Part shown: piece by piece, positions 1-6,210 of the stretch
Layout: each line of letters opens with the position of its first letter
Position numbering within the stretch: the stretch's first letter is position 1
Assembly (NCBI GenBank): GCA_020354155.1
Contig: CP070644.1
Coordinates: 740,395-750,376, forward strand
Length of the DNA stretch: 9,982 bases
Direction of reading: 5' to 3'
From: Nitrospiraceae bacterium
GTDB lineage: Bacteria > Nitrospirota > Thermodesulfovibrionia > UBA6902
Translations under genes and position numbers: made by a program
Notes under the pieces: generated by a model
Told to the model about the DNA's origin: nothing
The model's input: the letters and a program-made list of their open reading frames with translations, nothing else
The model's database searches: none

Positions 1-140
1 ATGTGAGGAGATATTTTTTTTGTGTTGTGAATACTGCAGTATTTCCTGTAATCGTCAAAGTAGGCTCTCTGTTCAGAGAGAGAATCTATACCAAGATTCT
101 TTAATTGTGCTTCAATCTCTTTTCTTGTCAGTGAAGCCAT
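1..140 (-). CDS. Hypothetical protein, N-terminal part, runs off left edge
   Basis: Reading on the minus strand from an ATG at 140, an open frame continues without a stop to the window edge and gives about 46 residues beginning MASLTRKEIEAQLKNLGID. An in-frame TGA lies eight codons upstream, so 140 is the earliest ATG. The visible part is hydrophilic and probably helical, rich in Lys, Glu and Tyr, with no signal peptide or membrane segment and one cysteine. No strong Shine-Dalgarno sequence precedes the ATG. I do not recognise the family. The same strand and an uninterrupted frame to the edge are the only support, so this could still be a chance frame. Confidence 0.5.
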   Translation of the reverse strand, partial: MASLTRKEIEAQLKNLGIDSLSEQRAYFDDYRKYCSIHNTKKISPH

Positions 141-251
141 CGTACCGTTCCACTGTGCTTGTCAGAGTTTTATCCCCGACAACAGAGTACCTTTCTTCTA
201 ACAGTCTGATTTGACGTCTTTAATCATTGAGTAGAAATGAAAAGTAGGATA

Positions 252-280
252 TACTTACACAGCATTGTAAATATTGTCAA
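252..280 (-). promoter_or_regulatory. Weak sigma-70-type promoter candidate
   Basis: On the minus strand a perfect TTGACA (275-280) is followed after 17 bases by TAAGTA (252-257), a poor -10 box. A second near copy of the -35 (TTGACC) lies just upstream. It points at the partial gene ending at 1, but would leave a leader of about 110 bases. Treat as a candidate only. Confidence 0.25.
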
Positions 281-352
281 GCAGGTCAAGGAGTGTGTTT
301 AACATGTATTGAGAGGGAAGCATAGAAAGCGAAACAGCATAAACAGTAATTG

Positions 353-396
353 CATTCCGGCCTGCAGTGAACTATCCCACTATGCAGACCGGAATG
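353..396 (-). terminator. Strong hairpin closing the ArsR/Cys-rich unit
   Basis: Two 14-base arms, CATTCCGGCCTGCA (353-366) and TGCAGACCGGAATG (383-396), pair over their full length with one G-U-type mismatch around a 16-base loop. It lies 9 bases beyond the stop codon of the minus-strand Cys-rich gene, the right place for a terminator. The U-tract after the stem is weak (CAATTACTGTTT on the minus strand), so it may instead be an mRNA-stabilising 3' hairpin or a poor terminator. Confidence 0.5.
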
Positions 397-404
397 GTAT
401 CTCC

Positions 405-572
405 TCATTTTTCTGGAGTACAGCATGACTGAAAGAAATTTTTCATACTGTCTCCAGAGCAGCAGTTCTCCATCATCTCCCTGCATCGCTCCTTGACAGT
501 ATCACCCTCAACTTCAATGCTGAGTCCCTTCTCGGTCTCGCTGACCCTGATATTGCAACACTCTTTATTCAT
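405..572 (-). CDS. Small cysteine-rich protein (55 aa), putative metal or metalloid binding
   Basis: A 55-residue protein starting MNKECCNIRVSETEKGLSIE. The start is secure: AAGGAGGTGAG sits at ideal spacing before the ATG at 572. It has seven cysteines, three as vicinal pairs (C5-C6, C37-C38, C50-C51) plus C30. The N-terminal half alternates in a strand-like pattern and the middle is a charged helix. It follows the ArsR-type repressor by 61 bases on the same strand with no terminator between, so the two are probably co-transcribed. Vicinal cysteine pairs beside a CxC-bearing ArsR regulator suggest binding of a soft metal or As/Sb(III), but this is inference. It is cytosolic by sequence, with no signal peptide. 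I cannot name a family. Confidence 0.7.
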   Translation of the reverse strand: MNKECCNIRVSETEKGLSIEVEGDTVKERCREMMENCCSGDSMKNFFQSCCTPEK

Positions 573-633
573 GTATCTCACCTCCTTTCTGTTCTAATGT
601 TTGACTACACTCGAACTCTTCAATCAAAAAAAA

Positions 634-972
634 TCAACTTAAAAAGTTCTTTACTGCCTGGACTGCATCTTCATTCACATTACATCTATAGGTCTGCCCC
701 TCCCGCTCACAGGTTATAAGCCCGGCATTCTGGAGTTCCTTGAAGTGATGAGACACTGTTGAACGGGAAAGATTCATGCAGTCACAGATCAAGGTAAATG
801 CCCTTTCAACTCCTCCTTTCATACTGCAGCAGGGTTCCTCCTTAAATCTGAATTCTGCCTTGATACTGTCACCTTTCTCGGTTGAGCAATTCTTGTAGAT
901 CATCATAAAGATTTTCAGCCTCTGTTCATTGGAGAGGGCCTTGAAGATTCTGGAATAGTTCGATAGTTCCAT
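634..972 (-). CDS. ArsR/SmtB-family metal- or metalloid-responsive repressor
   Basis: A winged-helix repressor of 112 residues from the ATG at 972 (MELSNYSRIFKALSNEQRLK), typical ArsR length. The N-terminal helix with the FKALSNEQRLKI signature is at 8-22 and the recognition helix LSRSTVSHHFKELQNAGL at 68-85, followed by the wing (ITCEREGQTYRC). C63 and C65 form a CxC at the start of the helix-turn-helix, the position of the CVC motif of arsenite-sensing ArsR proteins. A roughly 30-residue segment between the second and third helices (about 29-58) is longer than usual and adds C29 and the pair C48-C49. An in-frame ATG pair at 996/993 would add eight residues, but lacks a Shine-Dalgarno and overlaps the promoter, so 972 is preferred. 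It probably represses its own unit and the Cys-rich gene behind it; the inducer is not proven. Confidence 0.85.
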   Translation of the reverse strand: MELSNYSRIFKALSNEQRLKIFMMIYKNCSTEKGDSIKAEFRFKEEPCCSMKGGVERAFTLICDCMNLSRSTVSHHFKELQNAGLITCEREGQTYRCNVNEDAVQAVKNFLS

Positions 973-978
973 AGTTTT

Positions 979-1007
979 AAAATAATATAACATCATTCTT
1001 TTGTCAA
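979..1007 (-). promoter_or_regulatory. Promoter of the arsR-type gene, apparently leaderless
   Basis: On the minus strand a perfect TTGACA (1002-1007) is followed after exactly 17 bases by TATTTT (979-984). Only six bases separate the -10 box from the ATG at 972, so transcription would start at or next to the A of the ATG. No Shine-Dalgarno precedes that ATG, consistent with a leaderless mRNA. An 8-bp palindrome TTTTAAAA (975-982) covers the -10 region and could be part of an autoregulatory operator. Confidence 0.55.
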
Positions 1008-1153
1008 GCGATATTTTTCAGTCAATTCTGTCATCACTACAGAAAGGCCAAGGGGAACCGGACCTTGCAGTCTTGAACTTCCCTTTTTTTTCTTTAACGA
1101 CGGGCATGTTCAAAAATTTTGTTCAATCTGTCAATTATTATGAAGAAATATCA

Positions 1154-1159
1154 TATAAT
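1154..1159 (+). promoter_or_regulatory. Candidate -10 box for the dynamin-like gene
   Basis: A perfect TATAAT lies 51 bases before the ATG at 1211 in an AT-rich stretch. No good -35 is seen at 16-18 bases (TCAATT at 17), so the promoter may need an activator or the match may be chance. The rest of 1010-1210 holds no gene I can support; the short plus-strand frame there has no ribosome binding site. Confidence 0.35.
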
Positions 1160-1210
1160 ATTAGGCGCTCTCAAATTTATACATGATCTGATCTGAACAG
1201 GAAACTATAT

Positions 1211-3451
1211 ATGGAAGAATCTCATGACAGCCTGAAAGAGGAATTGCTGGGCATTAATGACACGCTCATGGCACTGCTGCAGGGAATTCAGGAGAGGCCT
1301 GATTTCAGTGATGAGCGCTTTCATGACTGGAAGAAGGGTTGTGCTGATATACGCCGGCAAATCATGGATGAGGTATTCAGGGTTGCAGTGATCGGCCCTA
1401 TCAAATCAGGCAAAAGTACATTTATCAATTCACTCTTCAAAGGTGATTATCTCAAGCGGGGCGCCGGGGTAGTGACCTCAATAGTCACACGAATCCGCAG
1501 CGGTAAGAACCTGAGGGCCAGGCTCTTCTTCAAGACCTGGAGCGAAGTCAACGCAGACATTGAGCAGGCACTGGTACTGTTCCCTTCCTGGGACCGCCAG
1601 ACTACGGACAATACCTTTGACATCAGACGTGCTGAAGACAGAAAGGCGCTCACCAGGGCCCTTGATAAACTCAGCCCGGAACTGAGAATCACTGACGGAA
1701 CCTTTAATTCAAACAGCGTACTTCTTTCCCTCTATCTGAAAGGCTATGACCGGTTCAGAACATATATCTCCACAGACTCCAGCAATGCTGAATTCTCAGG
1801 CAAGAGGTTCACTGAACATCAGGAATTTGCAGGAGAGGACTCTCTTGCTGTTTATCTGAAAGACATTGAACTGGAGATAGACAGCAGAAGTCTCGACAGC
1901 ACTATCGAGATTGCCGATTGCCAGGGCAGTGATTCACCAAACCCTCACCATCTTGTAATGATCCAGGATTACCTCATGAGGGCTCACTTTATCGTTTATG
2001 TTATCAGCAGCCGTACCGGACTTCGCCAGGCGGATGTGCATTTTCTCACCATGTTAAAGACCATGGGTATATCAGAAAATATCCTATTTATCGTCAATTG
2101 CGACCTGAGCGAGCACGAATCGCAGGAAGACATGCTGAACATAGTTAACAAGATTAAGGAAGAGCTTGCCCTTGTACAACCGGCACCGGTCGTATATGCA
2201 TTTTCCGCCCTCTTCAATCTCTTCAGATCAATGTCGGACGGTCTTTCAAAAAGAGACGGGCTCAGACTTGCCCACTGGGAGGAGGAAGCTGACATGGTTT
2301 CTTTTTCCCAGGACGAGAAAAAGAAATTTGAGTCCGTGCTCAACAGCAAGCTGTCCCAGGAACGGTCATCGCTGCTTCTGAAAAATCATATCGAACGTAT
2401 AAACATCATGGTATCGGGGATACTGCGCTGGATAGAGACAAACAAAGAGCTTATGGAAAAAGATGCATCAGGGGCTTCATCGGCGATTGAGACTATGGGG
2501 AAACACCATGAACGCATGATGCAGATGCGGACCCTTATCAAGAGCACCCTCAATGGCGCAAAAGATGAAATCATGATAAAGATCAAGTCTGAAATCGACA
2601 AATTTTTTAATGTCCATACTGGCGGCGCCATATCCGAGGCCACTCAGTTTATCAATGACCATGAGATTGCTGTGGAGAAATACCGAAGCAAACTGGAGGC
2701 CTCGGGTTTTTCCGGATCACTCTATCTTCTTTTCCAGGAATTCAAACAGGCAGTTGACTCTTTTATGGCACAAACCATCAATCCTGAAATAGCCCGTTTT
2801 TCATCGGTCCTGGAGCAGAGGATTCAGAAGGCCCTGGACTCCGTTGCCCAGCCTTTTTACTCAATGGCAATAGAAGATATTGAAGGTCTGAAGGCATCGG
2901 TCAGCAATCAGGCCCAGGTCTTGACTGGAGGCAGCGCCGGACAGAGACTACTCAGTCTCGACTCATTGAAATTCTCATCAGGAATAACGCTGCCCTCTTC
3001 CTCGACAACACTTAACTATTCATCAAAGATACGGGCCGGTGCAGCAATGCGCCTCGGGCTCTATTCAATGACCAAATTTTTCAAAAAGGTGATTAAGAAA
3101 TCACCTGAGGACGAACGGGAAGAGCAGATGAAGGCACTGCAGGACGGGGTCAGACTGATCAAGGGAGAAACACAGGAAGCAATCAAATTCCACTTTGAGA
3201 ATTACCGTGAAAATTTCAAGTTTCAGTATATTGCCAAGCTCCTTGACGCAGCTACGGAGCACCTGTATACGATCCTCATGGAACGGTATCAGTCCTATGA
3301 CACTGATATACAGACCCTGGAGCAGATGGTTGAAAAGAAGGGTGCTGAACGGGAAGAGATCATCAACTTCCTGAAGCAGGTTGAATCAGATGCCAGAACT
3401 ATTCAGGACCATATAGAAAAGTTTCGAAACAGGATCAATAAAGCCGCCTGA
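1211..3451 (+). CDS. Dynamin-like GTPase
   Basis: A 746-residue bacterial dynamin-like protein. The GTPase domain covers roughly residues 50-340: P-loop GPIKSGKST at 62-70 (G1), a G2 threonine within VVTSIVTRI (T89 or T93), G3 as DCQGS at 236-240, and a weak G4, VNCD at 295-298, in place of the usual [NT]KxD. A long helical stalk follows. Residues about 566-630 are Ser/Gly-rich then basic (SMTKFFKKVIKK), a possible membrane-binding paddle or tip. The last 60 residues are charged coiled coil. No signal peptide or clear membrane span, so it is probably cytosolic and membrane-associated. The start is supported by AGGAAA about seven bases upstream. Family members bind GTP and oligomerise on or remodel membranes; the role here is unknown. 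It stands alone, whereas many bacterial dynamin-like genes occur in pairs. Confidence 0.85.
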   Translation: MEESHDSLKEELLGINDTLMALLQGIQERPDFSDERFHDWKKGCADIRRQIMDEVFRVAVIGPIKSGKSTFINSLFKGDYLKRGAGVVTSIVTRIRSGKNLRARLFFKTWSEVNADIEQALVLFPSWDRQTTDNTFDIRRAEDRKALTRALDKLSPELRITDGTFNSNSVLLSLYLKGYDRFRTYISTDSSNAEFSGKRFTEHQEFAGEDSLAVYLKDIELEIDSRSLDSTIEIADCQGSDSPNPHHLVMIQDYLMRAHFIVYVISSRTGLRQADVHFLTMLKTMGISENILFIVNCDLSEHESQEDMLNIVNKIKEELALVQPAPVVYAFSALFNLFRSMSDGLSKRDGLRLAHWEEEADMVSFSQDEKKKFESVLNSKLSQERSSLLLKNHIERINIMVSGILRWIETNKELMEKDASGASSAIETMGKHHERMMQMRTLIKSTLNGAKDEIMIKIKSEIDKFFNVHTGGAISEATQFINDHEIAVEKYRSKLEASGFSGSLYLLFQEFKQAVDSFMAQTINPEIARFSSVLEQRIQKALDSVAQPFYSMAIEDIEGLKASVSNQAQVLTGGSAGQRLLSLDSLKFSSGITLPSSSTTLNYSSKIRAGAAMRLGLYSMTKFFKKVIKKSPEDEREEQMKALQDGVRLIKGETQEAIKFHFENYRENFKFQYIAKLLDAATEHLYTILMERYQSYDTDIQTLEQMVEKKGAEREEIINFLKQVESDARTIQDHIEKFRNRINKAA

Positions 3452-3485
3452 GTAGAGGATTGTTGTAGAAAACCATTTTTCTGCC

Positions 3486-3548
3486 GTCATTGCGAGGTCG
3501 GGCCGACCCAATCTAAGGGCAAGATTTCTCGCTCTGCTTCGAAATGAC
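3486..3548. repeat. Dispersed inverted-repeat element, copy 1
   Basis: A 63-bp element bounded by GTCATTGCGAGG and CTTCGAAATGAC, which pair at 10 of 12 positions. Inside are a second inverted pair, AATCT (3510-3514) and AGATT (3522-3526), and a small palindrome GGTCGG-G-CCGACC near 3496-3508. It lies 34 bases after the dynamin-like gene, in the gap before the convergent gene ending at 3585. Its ends and inner AATCT/AGATT motif match the element at 7768-7839, so it is a repeat family rather than a one-off terminator. Such GTCATTGCGAG-type palindromes are common as REP/MITE-like intergenic repeats. A 7-bp pair TGCCGTC (3482-3488) and GACGGCA (3571-3577) also brackets it. Confidence 0.65.
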
Positions 3549-3584
3549 CTTGTTGGTAACTTATGACCGAGACGGCACAGGAGT

Positions 3585-3971
3585 TTACAGATAGATCACA
3601 TTTTTAGTCGAAGAAGCAACAACATAAACCCGCTCATTGTTGCCCTTTATATCTGCAGGTGTAAGAAAAAAACCACTTGTGACTGCGTTGTATTCCAAAG
3701 CATACCCTATGATTGACTCTCCATCGGCAAACTCGACTCTCAGCTTTGTCCCACTCCATCGGGGCACGGTTCGATACCTTTCTTTGTAATCCTTTTTTCC
3801 CTGAAAGTCTTTTACAAAAAAGAGTGCTTTCAGACTCTCAATCTCCACGTCCTCTTTTGTACCATCATCGAATTCCATATGAAAAACAGGCCTGTGGGGA
3901 GCAAAATTATCGGTCTTCCCCTTCTTAACTGTTCCGTCTTTCATTGTTGCAACCACTTTATGTTTTTTCAT
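3585..3971 (-). CDS. DUF6982-like small protein with duplicated SH3/Sm-like module
   Basis: A 128-residue soluble protein from the ATG at 3971 (MKKHKVVATMKDGTVKKGKT). The frame could begin at TTG 3989, six codons earlier, but neither site has a clear Shine-Dalgarno, and the conserved part starts at MKKHK. Two similar beta-rich stretches are visible: VVATMKDGTVKKGKTDNF (6-23) and LRVEFADGESIIGYALEY (77-94), each DG-turn-centred and followed by more strands, suggesting a tandem SH3- or Sm-like barrel. I recall this pattern as DUF6982, from memory only. No cysteines, signal peptide or membrane span. It is convergent with the dynamin-like gene and follows the membrane-protein gene on the same strand, with its own promoter candidate. 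Function unknown. Confidence 0.75.
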   Translation of the reverse strand: MKKHKVVATMKDGTVKKGKTDNFAPHRPVFHMEFDDGTKEDVEIESLKALFFVKDFQGKKDYKERYRTVPRWSGTKLRVEFADGESIIGYALEYNAVTSGFFLTPADIKGNNERVYVVASSTKNVIYL

Positions 3972-4002
3972 GAATGGAATACCCGGCAATCTTATTTCAG
4001 TA

Positions 4003-4030
4003 AATATACTGCTTGAGGGCGGAATGATAA
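4003..4030 (-). promoter_or_regulatory. Sigma-70-type promoter candidate for the DUF6982-like gene
   Basis: Minus strand: TTATCA (4025-4030), 16 bases, then TATATT (4003-4008, five of six consensus bases). It would start transcription near 3996, just ahead of the TTG at 3989 and the ATG at 3971, inside the gap between the two minus-strand genes. Confidence 0.4.
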
Positions 4031-4068
4031 TAAAGATAGTGCTGAATGGTGAAAAGGAGTTACTGCTG

Positions 4069-4746
4069 TCAACTCTTAAGTCTGATCCTGATATGCCCTT
4101 CTTTGATACTGATGTCCCTTACCCCCTCTGAAAAGAGCTGCCAGAACCCCTGCTCTGAACCGAATTCTTCCACCAGGTTCTTGTTTTTAATGTAGCCAAG
4201 CCAGGCATTGGGCATCGGGATACCGCCAATGCTGATGCCTCTCAGGGCGACAACAGGGCGGTCGTTTTCATAGCGCAGTATTAATCCCATTGTAATCTTG
4301 AGCGTCGTCCCGCCAAGTACGGCAATGTCCTCCTCAAGGGGGACAACCAGCTTTACGCTCAGCAGATCTTCTGACAAATCAATGGCAACCCTTCGGGCCG
4401 TCTCAGGATCGTGTGCAATGATGGAGTTCAATTCTTTCTCAGTGAGGCGTATCTCCCGCTTTGCGCCTTCCTCTGTGTATGGTTCAGGGGCAAGTCTCCC
4501 ATAGGACAGAGAACGGTCCCTTCGTGCAGACTGTTCAAGCCTGGAAAGTTTGGCATCCAGTTGTTCCTGTTCCCGGGCACTCAGCTTGGCAGGCCTGAAT
4601 TGAGAGGCATAGATATTCTGCTTTACCCACAGCCCGGCAATAAGCGCTATGACCAGAGCAATGACTGTCGCGCCTCCCAGGATCTTCAGGCATCCTGATG
4701 GGGATTTTTTCTGTTCTTCCCCGCCGGTTATTTCGTTATCATCCAT
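4069..4746 (-). CDS. Single-pass membrane-anchored protein of unknown function
   Basis: A 225-residue protein from the ATG at 4746 (MDDNEITGGEEQKKSPSGCL). A charged cytoplasmic tail of about 18 residues precedes one hydrophobic segment (about 20-42, ILGGATVIALVIALIAGLWV). A charged helical stretch (55-75) follows, then a mixed strand-rich domain to the end. Topology is probably N-in with the large domain outside the cytoplasmic membrane. The segment IRLTEKELNSII (99-110), followed by alternating strands, recalls the LTEKQLN-type start of YpmS/DUF2140-like extracytoplasmic domains, but the match is loose. A TTG at 4773, behind AGGTAGCAGG, would add nine residues; the choice is uncertain. The stop codon lies 38 bases before the next gene's promoter candidate. 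Not recognised with confidence. Confidence 0.7.
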   Translation of the reverse strand: MDDNEITGGEEQKKSPSGCLKILGGATVIALVIALIAGLWVKQNIYASQFRPAKLSAREQEQLDAKLSRLEQSARRDRSLSYGRLAPEPYTEEGAKREIRLTEKELNSIIAHDPETARRVAIDLSEDLLSVKLVVPLEEDIAVLGGTTLKITMGLILRYENDRPVVALRGISIGGIPMPNAWLGYIKNKNLVEEFGSEQGFWQLFSEGVRDISIKEGHIRIRLKS

Positions 4747-4804
4747 ATTACCCACAACTGCATCAGACAACAAGCCTGCTACCTACCGAAAACAGACATA
4801 CGTC

Positions 4805-4827
4805 ATTGTCCGGTTTAACCGGACAAT
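4805..4827. promoter_or_regulatory. Perfect 23-bp palindrome, possible operator
   Basis: Arms ATTGTCCGGTT (4805-4815) and AACCGGACAAT (4817-4827) are exact reverse complements around one central T. It lies 32 bases upstream of the TTG at 4773 and 59 upstream of the ATG at 4746 of the membrane-protein gene. There is no T-run on either side, so it does not look like a terminator. Perfect symmetry suggests a dimeric regulator site, though a hairpin with a 5-base loop is possible. Confidence 0.5.
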
Positions 4828-4862
4828 CCAGCCCGGTCTTCATAAACACATTACAAGCTTCT

Positions 4863-4892
4863 GAAATAAACCTGCCTGACAGCAGGCAGGTT
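4863..4892 (-). terminator. Rho-independent terminator after the His/Asp-rich gene
   Basis: AACCTGCCTG (4869-4878) and CAGGCAGGTT (4883-4892) form a perfect 10-bp GC-rich stem with a 4-base loop, followed on the minus strand by TTTATTT. It starts 22 bases past the stop codon at 4915. A further pair, CTGAA (4861-4865) and TTCAG (4891-4895), extends the symmetry. It probably ends the DUF4197 unit before the membrane-protein gene. Confidence 0.65.
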
Positions 4893-4914
4893 CAGAATGA
4901 CATCACTCCTTCAT

Positions 4915-5274
4915 TTAATATTTCTTCTTCATACCTTTCTCTCTGTCTTTCATCATGTCATCATGCCTGTCGTCATCATGTTTATACCTATCGTCCCTGT
5001 CATCATCCTTTTTCCCACCATGATCACTATCATCGTAGCCATGCCTCTCACGATCGGCATGCTTGTATCTTTTTTTCAGGGCCTCTTTCTCTTCTTTCTG
5101 GCGCTGCTTCATTACGTTCATCTCTTCCTTGTGCCTTATTTCAAGTGCCTTCATCTCATCGCCATAGATACTGTCTTTGCTCTCAGCCTCCGCGTTGTTC
5201 GGAACAAAGAACATCCCCAGTGACATAATGAAAAATAAAGCTGACAGTGTTGCCACAATTCTCTGCCTCTTCAT
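4915..5274 (-). CDS. Exported His/Asp/Lys-rich charged protein
   Basis: A 119-residue protein with a textbook signal peptide: basic start MKRQR, hydrophobic core (6-24) and AEA cleavage site at 28-30. The mature part begins with a Glu/Lys/Met-rich amphipathic helix (about 38-70, probably coiled coil). A low-complexity tail (71-106) follows, with many Asp, His, Arg and Lys residues (for example YKHDDDRHDDMMKD), ending in KGMKKKY. The start is certain, with AAGGAGGA before the ATG. It lies 36 bases after the DUF4197 gene on the same strand and is probably in its operon. His/Asp clusters in an exported protein suggest divalent metal binding, but low-complexity charge alone does not prove it. No recognisable family. 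Confidence 0.75.
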   Translation of the reverse strand: MKRQRIVATLSALFFIMSLGMFFVPNNAEAESKDSIYGDEMKALEIRHKEEMNVMKQRQKEEKEALKKRYKHADRERHGYDDSDHGGKKDDDRDDRYKHDDDRHDDMMKDREKGMKKKY

Positions 5275-5310
5275 GTTGTCCTCCTTTTGTTCGGTTAAAT
5301 AATTGTTTCC

Positions 5311-6027
5311 TTAGTTGCTAAACACCTTCTTGAGGAGATCAGTCACCCGTGCCGCAGGGTCAGTCCTGATCCTCTTTTCCTCTTCAGCAATCATATAAAA
5401 AAGCCCGTCGAGGGCATTATTTGTAACATAATCATCAAGATCAATGGCAACTTCCTTCATAAAGGGCAGTGCGGTATAGGAATCCATCATCTTTTTATAA
5501 TTGGCCGTTGCCCCAACCTGGTTCATTGCCGATGAGATAACCGGCTTAAAGTCAGCATAGAGTTTGTCAGATGTCTTTGTCCTGAAATAGTCGGTGGCAG
5601 CCGAATCACTTCCCTTCAGGATCTTTTTGGCATCGTCAAAGGACATTTCCTTGATTGCATAAACAAAATGCGGGGCTGCTTTTACAGCTGCCTTTTCCGC
5701 CGCCCTGTTCATGCTGGTCACAAAATCATCGACCTGTCTCTGAAACCCCACCTTGGACAACACATCAGCAACGTTCTGTATTTTCTCAGGGATTATGATT
5801 TTTATGGCCTCATTGCCAAGATAGCCGTCAATCTGTGACACCTCTGTTACTGCTTTTTCCGTTCCCACAGACAATGCCTCTTTCAGCCCGGAAATGATCT
5901 CACTGTTCGTCGGTGCTTTCTGGGTTACTGGTCCAATGCTCTTGAATAAATTATCAAGGAAACCTGCCTGTCCGATACCCGTGAGGCAGATGGAAACAAC
6001 AGCAGCAAATATAACAATTTTTTTCAT
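5311..6027 (-). CDS. DUF4197 family exported protein
   Basis: A 238-residue protein with a signal peptide (MKKIVIFAAVVSICLTGIGQAG, probable cleavage after residue 21). A long, almost entirely helical mature domain follows. Recognised as DUF4197 from the order of conserved blocks: EIISGLKEALSVGTEKAV (43-60), IKIIIPEKIQNVADVLSKVG (75-94), MNRAAEKAAVKAAPHFVYAI (106-125), the KKILKGSDSAATDYFRTKT stretch (134-152) and the C-terminal DALDGLF-like motif, here NALDGLFYMIAEEE (202-215). Start supported by AAGGAAAC five bases before the ATG. Family members are periplasmic or exported proteins of unknown function. It heads a two-gene unit with the charged exported protein and diverges from yceH. Confidence 0.88.
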   Translation of the reverse strand: MKKIVIFAAVVSICLTGIGQAGFLDNLFKSIGPVTQKAPTNSEIISGLKEALSVGTEKAVTEVSQIDGYLGNEAIKIIIPEKIQNVADVLSKVGFQRQVDDFVTSMNRAAEKAAVKAAPHFVYAIKEMSFDDAKKILKGSDSAATDYFRTKTSDKLYADFKPVISSAMNQVGATANYKKMMDSYTALPFMKEVAIDLDDYVTNNALDGLFYMIAEEEKRIRTDPAARVTDLLKKVFSN

Positions 6028-6074
6028 AGTTTCCTTCTTTCTCCATGATATAATAATTTATCGCGGAAACCTGT

Positions 6075-6096
6075 TGATACTATGATATGTATCATA
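6075..6096. promoter_or_regulatory. Overlapping palindromes between divergent genes
   Basis: TATGATA (6081-6087) and TATCATA (6090-6096) form a perfect 7-bp palindrome with a 2-base centre. It overlaps a second inverted pair, TGATAC (6075-6080) and GTATCA (6089-6094), with 8 bases between. The site lies 48 bases upstream of the DUF4197 start and about 115 upstream of yceH, so a regulator bound here could affect the minus-strand unit, the plus-strand gene or both. Part of the symmetry may be chance in AT-rich DNA. Confidence 0.35.
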
Positions 6097-6164
6097 CCTG
6101 AGTAAAGAAGGCAACGCAAAATATGTATGCAAGGCATGCATGATTCGCCGCCAGACAGAAATTG

Positions 6165-6170
6165 TATAAT
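6165..6170 (+). promoter_or_regulatory. Candidate -10 box for yceH
   Basis: A perfect TATAAT 40 bases before the yceH ATG, giving a leader of roughly 34 bases. No convincing -35 is visible at 16-18 bases (GATTCG at 17), so this is a partial match. Confidence 0.4.
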
Positions 6171-6210
6171 TTTCAAATGGATAGACAGAACTTCAGTAAA
6201 GTGAGAACAG

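Noticed and set aside
20..214. Plus-strand 64-codon frame at the left edge
   Set aside because: No ribosome binding site and unlikely composition; the minus-strand frame open to the edge is the better candidate.
286..486. Minus-strand 66-codon frame overlapping the Cys-rich gene
   Set aside because: It is in another frame from the 405-572 gene, which has the strong ribosome binding site, and it runs through the hairpin at 353-396.
1025..1100. Terminator-like run of eight T preceded by GGGGAA/TTCCC
   Set aside because: The possible stem is only five to six pairs with a long loop, and no plus-strand gene lies upstream to be terminated.
3465..3480. AGAAAA/TTTTCT hairpin after the dynamin-like gene
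   Set aside because: The stem is all A-T apart from one pair and short; too weak to call a terminator.
4897..5228. Plus-strand open frames predicting a very hydrophobic, membrane-like protein
   Set aside because: They are antisense to the His/Asp/Lys-rich exported gene; hydrophobic codons are the mirror of Asp, Lys and His codons. No ribosome binding site, while the minus-strand gene has a strong one and a signal peptide.
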